20,758 bases of DNA from Phenylobacterium sp. (lineage in GTDB: Bacteria > Pseudomonadota > Alphaproteobacteria > Caulobacterales > Caulobacteraceae): assembly GCA_028698405.1 (NCBI GenBank), contig JAQVDF010000001.1:1-20758 (forward strand). The letters run 5' to 3'. A model generated the notes under the pieces. It did not search any database. It was given only the letters and a program-made list of their open reading frames with translations, and was not told the origin of the DNA. This document shows positions 1-9,622 of the stretch, piece after piece. Both the position numbers and the translations under genes were made by a program. Each line of letters starts with the position of its first letter. The first letter of the stretch is position 1.

Positions 1-1119
1 GACGCGGTGCGGTTCAAAGGCCAGGACGCCTACGAAACAGCGGTCGACGCGCTGGTCACCGTCGCCGCCGCGCTGCACGATCTGAAGGGGCCGCGCCGCA
101 ACAGCGCCGCCGGCTCGATCTACGTCGTGAAACCCAAGCTGCACGGGCCGGACGAAGTGGCGCTGGCCGTCTCGCTGTTCGACCAGGTCGAGGACGCGCT
201 GGGCCTGGAGCGCAACACCGTCAAGCTCGGCATCATGGACGAGGAGCGCCGCACCAGCGCCAACCTCGCCGCCTGCATCGCCGCGGCGAAGAGCCGGGTG
301 GTGTTCATCAACACTGGTTTCCTCGACCGCACGGGCGACGAGATCCATACCGCCATGGAAGCCGGCCCGATGATCCGCAAGGAGGCCATGCGCGGCGAGC
401 CGTGGCTGGCCGCCTACGAGAAGCGCAACGTCGAGATCGGCCTGGCCGCCGGCTTCATCGGCAAGGCGCAGATCGGCAAGGGCATGTGGGCTGCGCCCGA
501 CATGATGGCCGACATGCTGAAGACCAAGGTCGGCCACCCGAAGGCGGGCGCCAACACCGCCTGGGTGCCGAGCCCGACGGCCGCCACCCTGCACGCGCTG
601 CACTACCACGAGGTGGACGTGCCCAGCCTGCAGCAGGAGATGGTCAAGGCGACCGCCCGCACCGGCCTGACCGAGCTGCTCACCCCGCCGCTCGCCAAGT
701 CCAACTGGAGCCCGGCCGACGTCCAGCAGGAGCTGGACAACAACGCCCAGGGCATCCTCGGCTATGTGGTGCGCTGGATCGACCAGGGCGTCGGCTGCTC
801 CAAGGTGCCCGACATCCACGACGTGGGGCTGATGGAGGACCGCGCCACTCTGCGGATCTCCTCGCAGCACATCGCCAACTGGCTGCACCACGGCGTCTGC
901 ACCGAGGCCCAGGTGCGCGAGACCTTCGCCCGCATGGCCAAGGTGGTCGACAAGCAGAACGCGGGCGATCCGCTCTACCGCCCGATGGCCGACGACCTGG
1001 AAGGCTCGGTCGCCTATCAGGCCGCGCTGGAGCTGGTGTTCGAGGGCCGCGCTCAGCCGAACGGCTATACCGAGCACGTGCTGACCCGTCGCCGCCGCGA
1101 GCGGAAGGCGAAGGGGTAA
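1..1119 (+). CDS. glcB: Malate synthase G, C-terminal half (5' end outside window)
   Basis: This enzyme condenses glyoxylate with acetyl-CoA to give malate in the cytosolic glyoxylate shunt. The open frame runs into the window from its left edge, so about 372 codons are visible of a family that is usually about 720 residues; the first GTG (position 7) is not a real start. Family-typical segments are present in order: GIMDEERRT, then [14 protein letters not shown] (Mg2+ and glyoxylate binding region), [15 protein letters not shown], the cysteine in [10 protein letters not shown], and [12 protein letters not shown], which carries the catalytic-base aspartate in the E. coli enzyme. The protein ends with a family-typical QPNGYTE segment and a basic tail. 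It is convergent with the next gene and the two are separated by a strong hairpin. Identification rests on direct recognition of the motifs and is very secure; regulation lies outside the window. Confidence 0.96.
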   Translation, partial: DAVRFKGQDAYETAVDALVTVAAALHDLKGPRRNSAAGSIYVVKPKLHGPDEVALAVSLFDQVEDALGLERNTVKLGIMDEERRTSANLAACIAAAKSRVVFINTGFLDRTGDEIHTAMEAGPMIRKEAMRGEPWLAAYEKRNVEIGLAAGFIGKAQIGKGMWAAPDMMADMLKTKVGHPKAGANTAWVPSPTAATLHALHYHEVDVPSLQQEMVKATARTGLTELLTPPLAKSNWSPADVQQELDNNAQGILGYVVRWIDQGVGCSKVPDIHDVGLMEDRATLRISSQHIANWLHHGVCTEAQVRETFARMAKVVDKQNAGDPLYRPMADDLEGSVAYQAALELVFEGRAQPNGYTEHVLTRRRRERKAKG

Positions 1120-1127
1120 GGGCTTTC

Positions 1128-1166
1128 CGCCCGCCTTCGGCGCTGTCGCGGCGCCGGAGGCGGGCG
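1128..1166. terminator. Bidirectional hairpin between glcB and the alpha/beta hydrolase gene
   Basis: A 16-bp stem (1128-1143 with 1151-1166, one T:G wobble) encloses a 7-nt loop. It begins 8 bases after the glcB stop codon and ends 12 bases before the stop of the convergent hydrolase gene. There is no long T tract on either side, so termination may be partly Rho-dependent. Position and stem strength support a shared terminator. Confidence 0.7.
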
Positions 1167-1178
1167 GCGTCTCTCAGA

Positions 1179-2537
1179 TCAGGGCGTCAGCCGCCGCGCC
1201 GCGCCGTAGGTCCCGGCCGCCTCGCCGGTGCGGGTGAAGTCGAGCACCGCGGCGTAGTAGCCGTCGGCGTAGCGGGTGTAGACGCGCTTGCCGTCGTCCG
1301 TCTCGAACTCGCGGATGCCGTGGTCGGTGTCCGGGAACTCGAGCACGGTGATGTTGCGGCCCTCCTTGGCGAGACCGACGAGGCGGGCCTTGGTCTCCTC
1401 CGGCGGCGCCTCCAGGTCCTCGCCGGCGATCAGCCACAGGATCGGCGCCTTCACCTGGCGCAGCACCGGCATGGGATCGTGCTCCCAGGTGGTGCCCTTG
1501 TCCTGCTGCGGGCCGATCGCCCGAACGGCGGCCTCGGGGGCCTTGGCGATCAGGCCGGTGAACTCGCCCTCCAGGTCCTGCCACCAGGGCTCGCCGCCCC
1601 AGTGCTCGCGCAGGGCGTTGAGTTCGGAAAAGTCGGTGAACCGGCTGACCATCACCTTGGCGGTGGCGTCGGTCACCTTGGCGGCCTTGGCCAGCACGTC
1701 GGGCCCCCAGCCCTTGTCCTTCAGCCGTCGCAGGGTCTCGCCGCGGTCCTCGGCCAGCGGCCCTTCGGCGAGGCCGTAGCGGATCACCAGGTAGTCCACC
1801 TCGACCTTGGTCGCGGCTAGCGGCACGATCCAGCCGGCCTGGCTGCCGCCGTCGAAGCCCAGGCGGGCGGCCCGCGCGCCGGCCAGCCTGCGCGCCTCGC
1901 GGGCCGCCGCCGCCGCGTCCTCGGCCAGCACGCGAAAGTCCTGGGTGTACTTGCCCTCAGAGCCGCCGGCGCCGCGCTTGTCGTAGACGAAGACGCCGAC
2001 GCCCTCGGCCGGCCAGACGCGGGGCTCGAAGTAGTGCGCCCGGGCCGAATAGTCCTCCGAGCCGTGCACCATCACCGACACCGGCACGGGCCCGCTCCCC
2101 TTGGGCAGCACCAGCCTCCCGGCCAGCTTGATCCCGCCCGCGCCCTCGAAGGTGGTCTCCACCACCTCGAACGCCTGCTTGGCCCCGGTCTCGCCGGCGA
2201 ACGCGATCCGGCCTTCCTCGCAGGCGCCGAAACTCACCTGCGTCCCGTCCGGCGCGCCCGTCCAGCCCCGCGTGCTCTCGATCTTGCCTTCGGCGGCGAC
2301 CCTCAGCAGCCCGGTCCGCCCGTCCGGCAGCCGCCACCGCATGCCCCCGTCGCTGGTCGTCCCGACATCCACCCAGCCGCCCGAGGCCAGGCGATAGACG
2401 CCGACATGGCAGGGATCGGGCGATGCGGCGCCCTCGGCGGTGTGGGCGGAGAGAGGGGCGGCGAGACCCAGCGCCAAGGCCGCGCCGGCGGCGATGCGGC
2501 GCATGGAGAGCGGGGCCGAGATCGAAGTGGTCTGCAT
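1179..2537 (-). CDS. Exported alpha/beta hydrolase (S9/dienelactone hydrolase-like)
   Basis: This is a predicted secreted serine hydrolase of 452 residues; the substrate is unknown. A signal peptide lies at about residues 12-35 (basic MRR start, then an Ala/Leu-rich core ending near LSAHTAEG). A beta-rich N-terminal domain (about 40-125) precedes the hydrolase core. In the core I see HG at 158-159 (oxyanion region), a nucleophile elbow GGSQAG with Ser232, acidic residue Asp374 in AGEDLEAP and His406 in DTDHGI, which together make a complete triad. The elbow has Ala at the +2 position where GxSxG would have Gly. The chosen ATG (2537) has AGAGAG a few bases upstream; an ATG at 2504 would start exactly at the signal peptide and is an alternative. 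It stands alone on the minus strand, convergent with glcB and divergent from the nuclease-like gene. Confidence 0.85.
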   Translation of the reverse strand: MQTTSISAPLSMRRIAAGAALALGLAAPLSAHTAEGAASPDPCHVGVYRLASGGWVDVGTTSDGGMRWRLPDGRTGLLRVAAEGKIESTRGWTGAPDGTQVSFGACEEGRIAFAGETGAKQAFEVVETTFEGAGGIKLAGRLVLPKGSGPVPVSVMVHGSEDYSARAHYFEPRVWPAEGVGVFVYDKRGAGGSEGKYTQDFRVLAEDAAAAAREARRLAGARAARLGFDGGSQAGWIVPLAATKVEVDYLVIRYGLAEGPLAEDRGETLRRLKDKGWGPDVLAKAAKVTDATAKVMVSRFTDFSELNALREHWGGEPWWQDLEGEFTGLIAKAPEAAVRAIGPQQDKGTTWEHDPMPVLRQVKAPILWLIAGEDLEAPPEETKARLVGLAKEGRNITVLEFPDTDHGIREFETDDGKRVYTRYADGYYAAVLDFTRTGEAAGTYGAARRLTP

Positions 2538-2868
2538 ATTCTCTCTGGGCGCAATCTGTTGGACGCGCACCCGGCAGAGCGCGCAACCGGCCCGACCTAC
2601 AACAAGATTCTCGCGGACGCCTCCGGTCCCGTCGCCAGCGGCGGCGCCGAAGCGCAGATGGACGCCACGCAGCAATGGGCGCGCGACGTCGCCTCGAGAC
2701 AGTCGCTGCGCCTTCCGGGCTCGACTTGTGAGACACGCGAGCCGCCATCCGGCCACCTCTGCGTTGTCGGGCTAAGCGTAGCTCCACGGGCCGCGGTCCG
2801 GTCGCGCTCGGTCTCGTTCGTTCGGCCTGAAAGCTTGACTGCACCGGTTCAAAGAGCACCGTTAAGTA
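2538..2868. other. Gene-free divergent region between hydrolase and nuclease-like gene
   Basis: These 331 bases separate two divergent genes and should hold both promoters. I see a TTGACT hexamer at 2835-2840 on the plus strand but no convincing -10 element at proper spacing. The start of the plus-strand gene has no good Shine-Dalgarno sequence (only AAAGAG at 2851). Open frames across this stretch look like chance products of high GC content. No repeats, RNA gene or clear operator were found. Confidence 0.4.
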
Positions 2869-3996
2869 ATGAACACGAGCGTCTTCGTCATCGGTCCTGA
2901 CAAGAAGCTGACCGAGCTCAGTCGCACCAGCTACGACTCAGAGGATTTGTTTCAGGCGTTGCTAGGCGACTACCCGGACTTGTTGCGCGCCGCGAGCGGT
3001 CCGAGCGGCCGACTGCTCCTGGTGAGACGGGAGGCGCCCATTCCGGAGGCGCAGGATTCCGCCGGTCGTTGGTCGCTGGATCACCTGTTCCTCGACCGGG
3101 ATGGCGTGCCGGTGCTCGTGGAGGTGAAGCGGGCCACCGATACGCGTGCGCGGCGCGAGGTTGTCGCGCAAATGCTGGATTACGCCGCCAACGGCGTCGC
3201 CTTCTGGCCGATCGAACAACTGGTGGAGGCGTTCGCCAGCACCGTTGAAGCGGAAGGGGGAGAGGCGGATGCAAAGCTCAGTGAGTTTCTCGAGGGCGGG
3301 GATCCGGAAGGGTTCTGGCGGCAGGTGGAGTCGAACCTTCGTTCGGGCCGGGTGCGGATGGTGTTTGTCGCCGACCGCATTCCGAAGGAGCTCCGCCGTA
3401 TCGTCGAATTTCTGAACGAGCAGATGAGACCGGCGGAGGTATTGGCGATTGAGGTCGAACAGTACCTCGCCTCCGACGGATTGCGGTTGCTGACTCCCAG
3501 AGTGGTCGGCGACACGGAACGGGCGGCCGGCGCTAAGGCCGTGTCGGCGACCAAGCCGAAGATCGACCAGGAGGAATGGCTCTCCACTCTTGCGGACGTG
3601 CAAGGGACCCCGGCCGCGGCGGTGGCGCGCCGACTTCTCGATTGGTTTCGGTCGCGAGGGTTCGAGACGGGGATCACCAACACCCAGGATTCGGCCTATG
3701 CGCGGTTGTTTCGCCCGGACGGCAAGCCGACGTGGCCCTTCTTTATCCGACGCAGCACGGGCAAGGTTGAGACGTCGCTGCAGTACCTGAAGGAAAACCC
3801 AGCCTTCGCGTCGGAGGAGGCCCGATTGGCGCTCCTGGACCGCATCAAGTCGCTGCCTGATCAGAAGATTGCCACGACGCGCTCGACGGGGTGGCCCGCC
3901 GTGCCACTGCAGGACCTTGCGCGTGAAGAGGTCTGGAACGGATTCACGGCGATTGCAGAATACGTTCAGCAGCAGACTGGGCAGGCCGGCGCTTGA
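2869..3996 (+). CDS. PD-(D/E)XK nuclease-like protein of unknown function
   Basis: The product is a 375-residue protein that I cannot name. The N-terminal half carries the signature of the PD-(D/E)XK nuclease fold: Asp71 in DHLFLD, then Glu85-Val-Lys87 at the end of a hydrophobic strand, then a helix with Gln101-x3-Tyr105, similar to the Q-motif of RecB/NucS-like nucleases. A middle segment (about 160-200, VFVADRIPKELRRIVEFLNE) is characteristic of a widespread family of uncharacterised proteins. A linker at about 212-232 leads to a second domain (about 235-360) with several aromatic and basic residues. No signal peptide or membrane segment is visible, so it is probably cytosolic. Codon choice is less GC-biased than in adjacent genes (more TTG, GAT, GTT), which hints at later acquisition. 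DNA cleavage is inferred, and a role in defence or repair would be speculation. Confidence 0.8.
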   Translation: MNTSVFVIGPDKKLTELSRTSYDSEDLFQALLGDYPDLLRAASGPSGRLLLVRREAPIPEAQDSAGRWSLDHLFLDRDGVPVLVEVKRATDTRARREVVAQMLDYAANGVAFWPIEQLVEAFASTVEAEGGEADAKLSEFLEGGDPEGFWRQVESNLRSGRVRMVFVADRIPKELRRIVEFLNEQMRPAEVLAIEVEQYLASDGLRLLTPRVVGDTERAAGAKAVSATKPKIDQEEWLSTLADVQGTPAAAVARRLLDWFRSRGFETGITNTQDSAYARLFRPDGKPTWPFFIRRSTGKVETSLQYLKENPAFASEEARLALLDRIKSLPDQKIATTRSTGWPAVPLQDLAREEVWNGFTAIAEYVQQQTGQAGA

Positions 3997-4062
3997 GGCA
4001 AGACGGGGGGCGCGCCTTTCCCGCCCGTGTTCAAGCCGCAGTTGGACTGGTCTAGAGCGCGC

Positions 4063-4515
4063 GTGGAGGGTCCTGATCGAAGAACAGTGCTGGCCGCTGG
4101 TGTCGTGCTCGCCGCGGGGCCGGGCCGTGCGTGGGGGAGGGCTTCCGAGTTGACCGTATCGATCGCCGCCATCGAGGCCGACCTGCGCTGGCGCGAGGTC
4201 GGCGGGCGGGCCGAGCCGCTGCCCAGCGTCGATCCCAACCACTTCCTGTCGGTCTCGCCGGAACTGCTGCCCCTGGCGCGCGAGGTGTTCGCCGGCCAGC
4301 CGGGCTACGAGGCGCCGGTGTCCAGCCAGGTGTTGGCGGCGGGCGAACTCGTGGAGGTGATCAAGGCCGGCTACAGCCCCGCCGCCGGGGTGTTCGGCGT
4401 CCACCGCTTCCATCACGCGGCGGAGGACGACGAGCGCCGCCTGAACGTGCCCGCCACCGCGGCGGCGGCGCAGGGCTTCCGCGAGTTGCTCGTGCGGGTG
4501 GCGAAAGGCGGCTGA
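4063..4515 (+). CDS. Small Tat-exported protein of unknown function
   Basis: The start is uncertain; I favour GTG at 4063, giving 150 residues. In-frame GTG 4027 would add 12 codons, but those include rare TCT and AGA codons and lack a ribosome binding site. From 4063 the protein begins with a short n-region containing DRRTVL, followed by an Ala/Val/Gly-rich core and a possible cleavage site near AWGRA, the layout of a twin-arginine signal peptide. This predicts folded export to the periplasm. The mature part of about 120 residues has no family motif I recognise; it contains GYEAPVSSQ and a conserved-looking region AGYSPAAGVFGVHRF. It follows the nuclease-like gene by 66 bases, so co-transcription is possible, but composition differs (this gene is more GC-rich). 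It could be a shortened form of a larger periplasmic enzyme; I see nothing to prove that. Confidence 0.65.
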   Translation: MEGPDRRTVLAAGVVLAAGPGRAWGRASELTVSIAAIEADLRWREVGGRAEPLPSVDPNHFLSVSPELLPLAREVFAGQPGYEAPVSSQVLAAGELVEVIKAGYSPAAGVFGVHRFHHAAEDDERRLNVPATAAAAQGFRELLVRVAKGG

Positions 4516-4545
4516 GAGCCCGGGCGCCCGCCGGGAGTTCCAACG

Positions 4546-4577
4546 AAAAAAGCCGCGGAGCTGGCGCTCCGCGGCTT
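4546..4577 (-). terminator. Rho-independent terminator of glnBA
   Basis: Read on the minus strand there is a perfect 12-bp stem (4577-4566 with 4561-4550), a 4-nt loop and a run of six T residues (4551-4546, partly within the stem). It lies 25 bases past the glnA stop codon. This is a textbook intrinsic terminator, and it may also serve the convergent small Tat protein gene. Confidence 0.92.
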
Positions 4578-4602
4578 CCTTCACAGCACTAAGACCTGCG
4601 GC

Positions 4603-6012
4603 CTAGCACTTGTAGTACATGTCGAATTCGACCGGGTGCGGGTGCAGTTGCAGCCGCATGACTTCTTCCATCTTCAGCTCGATGTAGGCGTCGATGAAGT
4701 CGTCGTCCATGACCCCGCCCTTCTTGAGGAAGGCGCGGTCCTTGTCGAGGTTCTCGAGGGCTTCGCGCAGCGAGCCGCAGACCTCGGGGACCTTCTTCTG
4801 CTCGCGCGGCGGCAGGTCATAGAGGTTCTTGTCCATCGCCGGACCCGGGTCGATCCGGTTCTCGATGCCGTCGAGGCCGGCCATCAGCAGGGCCACGAAG
4901 GTCAGGTACGGGTTGCCCATGGGGTCCGGGAAGCGGGCCTCGATGCGCTTGGCCTTCGGGCTCTCGACGTGCGGGATGCGGATCGAGGCCGAACGGTTGC
5001 GCGAGGAGTAGGCGAGCTTGACCGGCGCCTCGTAGCCCGGGACCAGCCGCTTGTAGCTGTTGGTCGTCGAGTTGGAGAAGGCGTTGATCGCCTTGGCGTG
5101 CTTGATGATGCCGCCGATGTACCACAGGCACATGTCCGACAGGCCCGCGTACTTGTCGCCGGCGAACAGCGGCTTGCCGTCCTTCCAGATCGACTGGTGC
5201 ACGTGCATGCCCGAGCCGTTGTCGCCGAACATCGGCTTGGCCATGAAGGTGGCCGTCTTGCCGTAGGCCGCGGCGACGTTGTGGATGACGTACTTATAGA
5301 GCTGCATCCGGTCGGCCATGGTGATCAGCTCGGCGAACTTCAGGCCGAGTTCGTGCTGGGCCGGCGCCACCTCGTGGTGGTGCTTCTCGGGCTGCATGCC
5401 GAGGTCGCGCATCACCGCCAGCATCTCGCCGCGCAGGTCCTGGGCGCTGTCCACCGGGTTGACCGGGAAGTAGCCGCCCTTCGGGCCCGGGCGGTGGCCC
5501 ATGTTGCCTTCCGGATACTCGCGGGCCGAGTTGGACGGCAGCTCGCGGTCGTCGAACGAGTAGCCGGTGTTCTGCGACGCGGTCGACCAGCGCACGTCGT
5601 CGAACAGGAAGAACTCGGCTTCAGGACCGAAGAAGACGGTGTCGCCGATGCCGGCGCTCTTCACGTAGTTCAGCGCCCCCTTGGCGATCGAGCGCGGGTC
5701 GCGGTTGTACGGCGTGTTGGTGTCGGGGTTCAGAACGTCGCAGAACAGCGCCAGCGTGGTCTGCTGGTAGAAGGGGTCGATGTAGGCGCTGTCGAGGTCC
5801 GGCCGCAGCTTCATGTCGGACTCGTTGATCGCCTTCCAGCCGGCGATCGAGGAGCCGTCGAACATCGTGCCGTCGTTCAGGAAGTCCTCGTCGACCAGGT
5901 CCACGTCGAAGGTGACGTGCTGCATCTTGCCGCGGATGTCGGTGAAGCGGACGTCGACGTAGGCGACCTCCTTCTCCTTGATCAGGTTCAGGATGTCTTG
6001 GGCGGAAGCCAT
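4603..6012 (-). CDS. glnA: Glutamine synthetase type I
   Basis: This enzyme makes glutamine from glutamate, ammonia and ATP in the cytosol as a dodecamer, and is the central step of ammonia assimilation. At 469 residues it matches the usual GSI-beta length. Visible landmarks are [10 protein letters not shown] near residue 50, the [12 protein letters not shown] metal-binding segment, [25 protein letters not shown] (ammonia and ATP site), the NRSASIRIP segment, and Tyr398 in KNLYDLPP, the adenylylation site in enterobacterial GSI. The presence of that tyrosine suggests control by GlnE-type adenylylation. It lies 35 bases downstream of glnB in the same direction and is followed by an intrinsic terminator, so the two genes form a glnBA operon. 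The ATG at 6012 gives the standard [12 protein letters not shown] N-terminus. The call is secure. Confidence 0.98.
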   Translation of the reverse strand: MASAQDILNLIKEKEVAYVDVRFTDIRGKMQHVTFDVDLVDEDFLNDGTMFDGSSIAGWKAINESDMKLRPDLDSAYIDPFYQQTTLALFCDVLNPDTNTPYNRDPRSIAKGALNYVKSAGIGDTVFFGPEAEFFLFDDVRWSTASQNTGYSFDDRELPSNSAREYPEGNMGHRPGPKGGYFPVNPVDSAQDLRGEMLAVMRDLGMQPEKHHHEVAPAQHELGLKFAELITMADRMQLYKYVIHNVAAAYGKTATFMAKPMFGDNGSGMHVHQSIWKDGKPLFAGDKYAGLSDMCLWYIGGIIKHAKAINAFSNSTTNSYKRLVPGYEAPVKLAYSSRNRSASIRIPHVESPKAKRIEARFPDPMGNPYLTFVALLMAGLDGIENRIDPGPAMDKNLYDLPPREQKKVPEVCGSLREALENLDKDRAFLKKGGVMDDDFIDAYIELKMEEVMRLQLHPHPVEFDMYYKC

Positions 6013-6047
6013 GGGTTCAGTTCCCCTCGTTGGATCGCGATGATGGG

Positions 6048-6857
<810 letters not shown>

Positions 6858-7430
6858 ATGCCTCACCTCTATCTGATCCGCCACGGCAAGCCGGTCACCG
6901 TCTGGGGGCAGGGGAGCGACGATGATCCGGGGCTGGACGAGCAGGGCCTGGCGCAGGCGATCGCAGCGCGCGACGCACTGTTGGCCAGGCCCGAGCTGGA
7001 GCGGCCGAAGCGTGTGGTCTCGAGCCCGCTGCGCCGCTGCCGCGAAACCGCTCAGCCGCTGGCCGAGGCGCTGGGCGTCCAAGTGGAGATCGACTCGGTG
7101 GTCGGCGAGATTCCGACGCCTGCCAATCTCGCGCCGGAGCAGCGCAGCGTCTGGCTGAAGCATGTGTTCCAGAGCCGCTGGAGCGAGATCGACGGCGACA
7201 TCGACTACCAAGGCTGGCGCCACGCCATCGCCCGCTCGCTGCGGGCCCGTGGCGACACGGCCGTCTTCTCCCACTACGTGGCGATCAACGCGGTGATGTC
7301 GCACCTCGAGGGTCACGACCGGGTGCTCGCCTTCAGGCCGGACCACGCCTCGATCACCGTGCTGGAGACCGACGGCGAGGAACTGCGGCTGGTCGAGAAA
7401 GGGCGCGAGGCGGTCACCGGGGTGCTGTGA
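6858..7430 (+). CDS. Histidine phosphatase family protein (phosphoglycerate mutase-like)
   Basis: A 190-residue cytosolic member of the histidine phosphatase superfamily; the substrate is not predictable. The catalytic motif is Arg8-His9-Gly10 in LYLIRHGKP; SSPLRRCRETA around residues 55-65 supplies the second phosphate-binding arginine, Glu84 is a likely proton donor, and the second conserved histidine is His139 in FSHYVAIN. The ATG at 6858 is preceded by CAGGAGA at 6843-6849, a good ribosome binding site, so the much longer upstream open frame is rejected as start. The next gene, nnr, follows 78 bases later on the same strand and may be co-transcribed. Family assignment is firm; a housecleaning or SixA/CobC-like role would be guesswork. 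Confidence 0.9.
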   Translation: MPHLYLIRHGKPVTVWGQGSDDDPGLDEQGLAQAIAARDALLARPELERPKRVVSSPLRRCRETAQPLAEALGVQVEIDSVVGEIPTPANLAPEQRSVWLKHVFQSRWSEIDGDIDYQGWRHAIARSLRARGDTAVFSHYVAINAVMSHLEGHDRVLAFRPDHASITVLETDGEELRLVEKGREAVTGVL

Positions 7431-7508
7431 GGCGTCCTTGACCTGCCCGGGCGGCGGGTCTGCACTTCCGCGTATGGCTTGGTCACAGGGACGAAGAGTT
7501 CAGCGCGC

Positions 7509-8957
7509 ATGACCCCCCGCCAGATCCTGTCGGTCGCCGAGATAGGCGCCGCCGACCGAGCGGCTATCGCCGCCGGCACGCCCGGCGTGGTGCTGATGGA
7601 GCGGGCCGGCCAGGCGGTGACGGACGAGATCGTCCGGCGCTTTTCGCCGCGGCCGACCGTGGTGCTGTGCGGGCCGGGCAACAACGGCGGCGACGGCTAC
7701 GTGGTCGCCAGGCTGCTGAAGGACCGCGGCTGGCCGGTGAAGGTGATGGCGCTGTCGCCCCCGCAGACCGGCGACGCCAAGGCCGCCGCCGCTCAGTGGG
7801 ACGGCGAGACCGGCCCGCTCACCCTGCCGCTCGGTGGCGAGCTGGTGGTGGACGCCCTGTTCGGCGTGGGGCTCGCAAGGGCGCTGAGCGGCGAAGCGGC
7901 GGCCGCGGCGCTGGAGATGGCCGATCGAGCGGCCGAGGTGGTGGCGGTGGACATCCCCAGCGGATTGCCGGGCGATTCCGCTCAGCCTGCCGGCCCATGC
8001 GCCAGCGCCGGTCTGACCGTCACCTTCCACGCGCGCAAATTCGCTCACGCGTTGGAGCCGGGACGCAGCCGTTGCGGCGAAGTGGTGGTGGCCGATATCG
8101 GCCTCGGGGAGACCGCCTCGCGGGTGTTCGAGAACACGCCGGACCTGTGGCTCCCCCGGTTTCCGTGGCCGACGGCGGCCTCGCACAAGCATGCCCGCGG
8201 GCGGATGATCGTGGTCTCGGGGCCGATGGCCAGCACCGGGGCGGCGCGGCTGTCGGCGCGCGCCGGGCTCCGGATCGGCGCCGGCCTGGTGACGGTGCTG
8301 TCTCCGCCCGACGCGGTGCGGGTGAACGCCTCGCACCTCGAGGCGGTGATGCTGCGCGCCTTCGAGAGCGACCTGGAGCTCGAATCGATCGCCCAGCAGG
8401 TGGACGCGGCGGTGATCGGCCCGGCGGCCGGGGTCACCGACGCCACGCTGATGAATCTGCTGGCGCTGGCCCGCACCGGCGCGGCCCTGGTCATCGACGC
8501 CGACGCCATCACCGTCTTCCGCAACGCGCCGGACGAGCTGTTCTCGGTGCTCGACCGCGACGACGTGCTGACCCCCCACCCGGGGGAGTTCGAGCGGCTG
8601 TTCCCGCGCCTGCTGTCGAGTTCGCCGCACCGCATCGCGGCCGCCCGCGCGGCGGCCGAGCGGGCAGGGGCGGTGGTGCTGCTGAAGGGCCCCGACACGG
8701 TGATCGCGGCGCCTGACGGCCGGGCGGCGGTCAACCTCAACGGCAGCCCCTGGCTGGCTACCGCCGGTTCCGGCGACGTGCTGGCCGGCTTCATCGCGGG
8801 CCTGGTGGCGCAGGGGATGGAGAGCTTCGAAGCCGCGTGCGCGGCGGCCTGGATTCACGCAGAGGCCGGCGCGAGCTTCGGCCCCGGGCTGACCTCGGAG
8901 GATCTGCCGGGGCTCGTGCCGCAGGTGCTGCGCCGGCTGTGGGCCGGCTTGGCCTGA
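7509..8957 (+). CDS. nnr: Bifunctional NAD(P)H-hydrate epimerase / ADP-dependent NAD(P)H-hydrate dehydratase
   Basis: This enzyme repairs damaged (hydrated) NADH and NADPH: the N-terminal YjeF_N domain epimerises R- to S-hydrates and the C-terminal ribokinase-like domain dehydrates the S form using ADP. The product has 482 residues, the normal size for the fused bacterial form. The epimerase half shows GPGNNGGDG at residues 55-63 and VDIPSGLPGD. The dehydratase half starts near residue 215 and shows DADAIT, LTPHPGEFERLF and the anion-hole motif GSGDVLAG with Asp423. ATG 7509 is chosen because the following MTPRQILSVAEI fits the family start; GTG 7479 would add 10 residues without support. The ribosome binding site is weak (GAAGAG, about 12 bases upstream). 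It lies downstream of the histidine phosphatase gene, possibly in one transcript. Confidence 0.95.
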   Translation: MTPRQILSVAEIGAADRAAIAAGTPGVVLMERAGQAVTDEIVRRFSPRPTVVLCGPGNNGGDGYVVARLLKDRGWPVKVMALSPPQTGDAKAAAAQWDGETGPLTLPLGGELVVDALFGVGLARALSGEAAAAALEMADRAAEVVAVDIPSGLPGDSAQPAGPCASAGLTVTFHARKFAHALEPGRSRCGEVVVADIGLGETASRVFENTPDLWLPRFPWPTAASHKHARGRMIVVSGPMASTGAARLSARAGLRIGAGLVTVLSPPDAVRVNASHLEAVMLRAFESDLELESIAQQVDAAVIGPAAGVTDATLMNLLALARTGAALVIDADAITVFRNAPDELFSVLDRDDVLTPHPGEFERLFPRLLSSSPHRIAAARAAAERAGAVVLLKGPDTVIAAPDGRAAVNLNGSPWLATAGSGDVLAGFIAGLVAQGMESFEAACAAAWIHAEAGASFGPGLTSEDLPGLVPQVLRRLWAGLA

Positions 8958-9197
8958 AGCCCAGGGCTCGGCCGGAAGTGTCCGACCCGGAGCCAGGTTA
9001 TTCCGGGCCGGACGTTTCCATGGAAGGACCGCTGAATGCGACCCACGCGCAATACTTGCAGAGCGCGCGAAGGTTGCAATAGCGATTGTGGTGGATGATC
9101 TCGCCCGACAAACGAAGCGCCGGTCGGCGGAGAGAAGACCGGCCGGCCGGCGCCCCGGGGCTCTGCGGTCCGAGCGCTCGGCTCGACCCGTTATGGG

Positions 9198-9587
9198 TCA
9201 ACGCGCGTCAAGCGGCGCCGTTCCGCCGTCGCAGGTGGCGACCCGCTCCAGCGTTTCGGTCAGGTCCTCCATGACGAACGGTTTGGCCAGGAAGCTGGAG
9301 GGTTTCACCGCCTCGGTGCGGTAGCGCAGCCCGGGCGCGCCGGAGATGAACACCACCGGGATGTCCGGATAGACGGCGCGAAAGCAGCGGGCGACGCCGA
9401 AGCCGTCGGTGGGCCCGCCGAGGTTGATGTCGGTGACCAGCGCCTGGAAGCTGCGCGGCTCCTCGATCGCCCGCAGCGCCTCTGGGGCGGTGCCGGCGCA
9501 GGTCACCGCATAACCCGCCGCCTGCAGCTCCTCGCGGATCAGCAGAGACACCAGGGGGTCGTCTTCGACGAGCAACACGTTCCGCAC
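9198..9587 (-). CDS. Single-domain response regulator (CheY-like receiver)
   Basis: The 129-residue product consists of one receiver domain with no output domain. The full set of receiver residues is visible: Glu8-Asp9-Asp10, phospho-acceptor Asp53 in VTDINL, Ser82 in FISGAP and Lys102 in LAKPF. Such stand-alone receivers act by protein-protein interaction or as phosphate sinks in phosphorelays. GTG 9587 is preferred because GAGGT sits about 6 bases upstream and VRNVLLVEDDP is the normal receiver start; earlier in-frame codons would add a non-conserved tail. The gene is alone, convergent with nnr, and 36 bases upstream of its start lies a GGAAC-N17-CGTT promoter, which suggests induction by the alphaproteobacterial general stress sigma factor. 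It lacks the FATG-type motif of the SdrG subfamily, so its partner kinase is unknown. Confidence 0.9.
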   Translation of the reverse strand: MRNVLLVEDDPLVSLLIREELQAAGYAVTCAGTAPEALRAIEEPRSFQALVTDINLGGPTDGFGVARCFRAVYPDIPVVFISGAPGLRYRTEAVKPSSFLAKPFVMEDLTETLERVATCDGGTAPLDAR

Positions 9588-9622
9588 AGGGACCTCGACC
9601 GGTAGCCCCCGGCCTGGCGAAC

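Noticed and set aside
2962..4584. 540-codon minus-strand open frame over the nuclease-like gene
   Set aside because: Its product is Arg/Leu/Pro-rich with no recognisable domain, while the plus strand carries a protein with nuclease-type motifs. The frame also runs through the Tat protein gene and into the glnA terminator.
9019..9081. 20-codon open frame after nnr
   Set aside because: No ribosome binding site, no conserved features and chance expectation for such a short frame; left out of the annotation.
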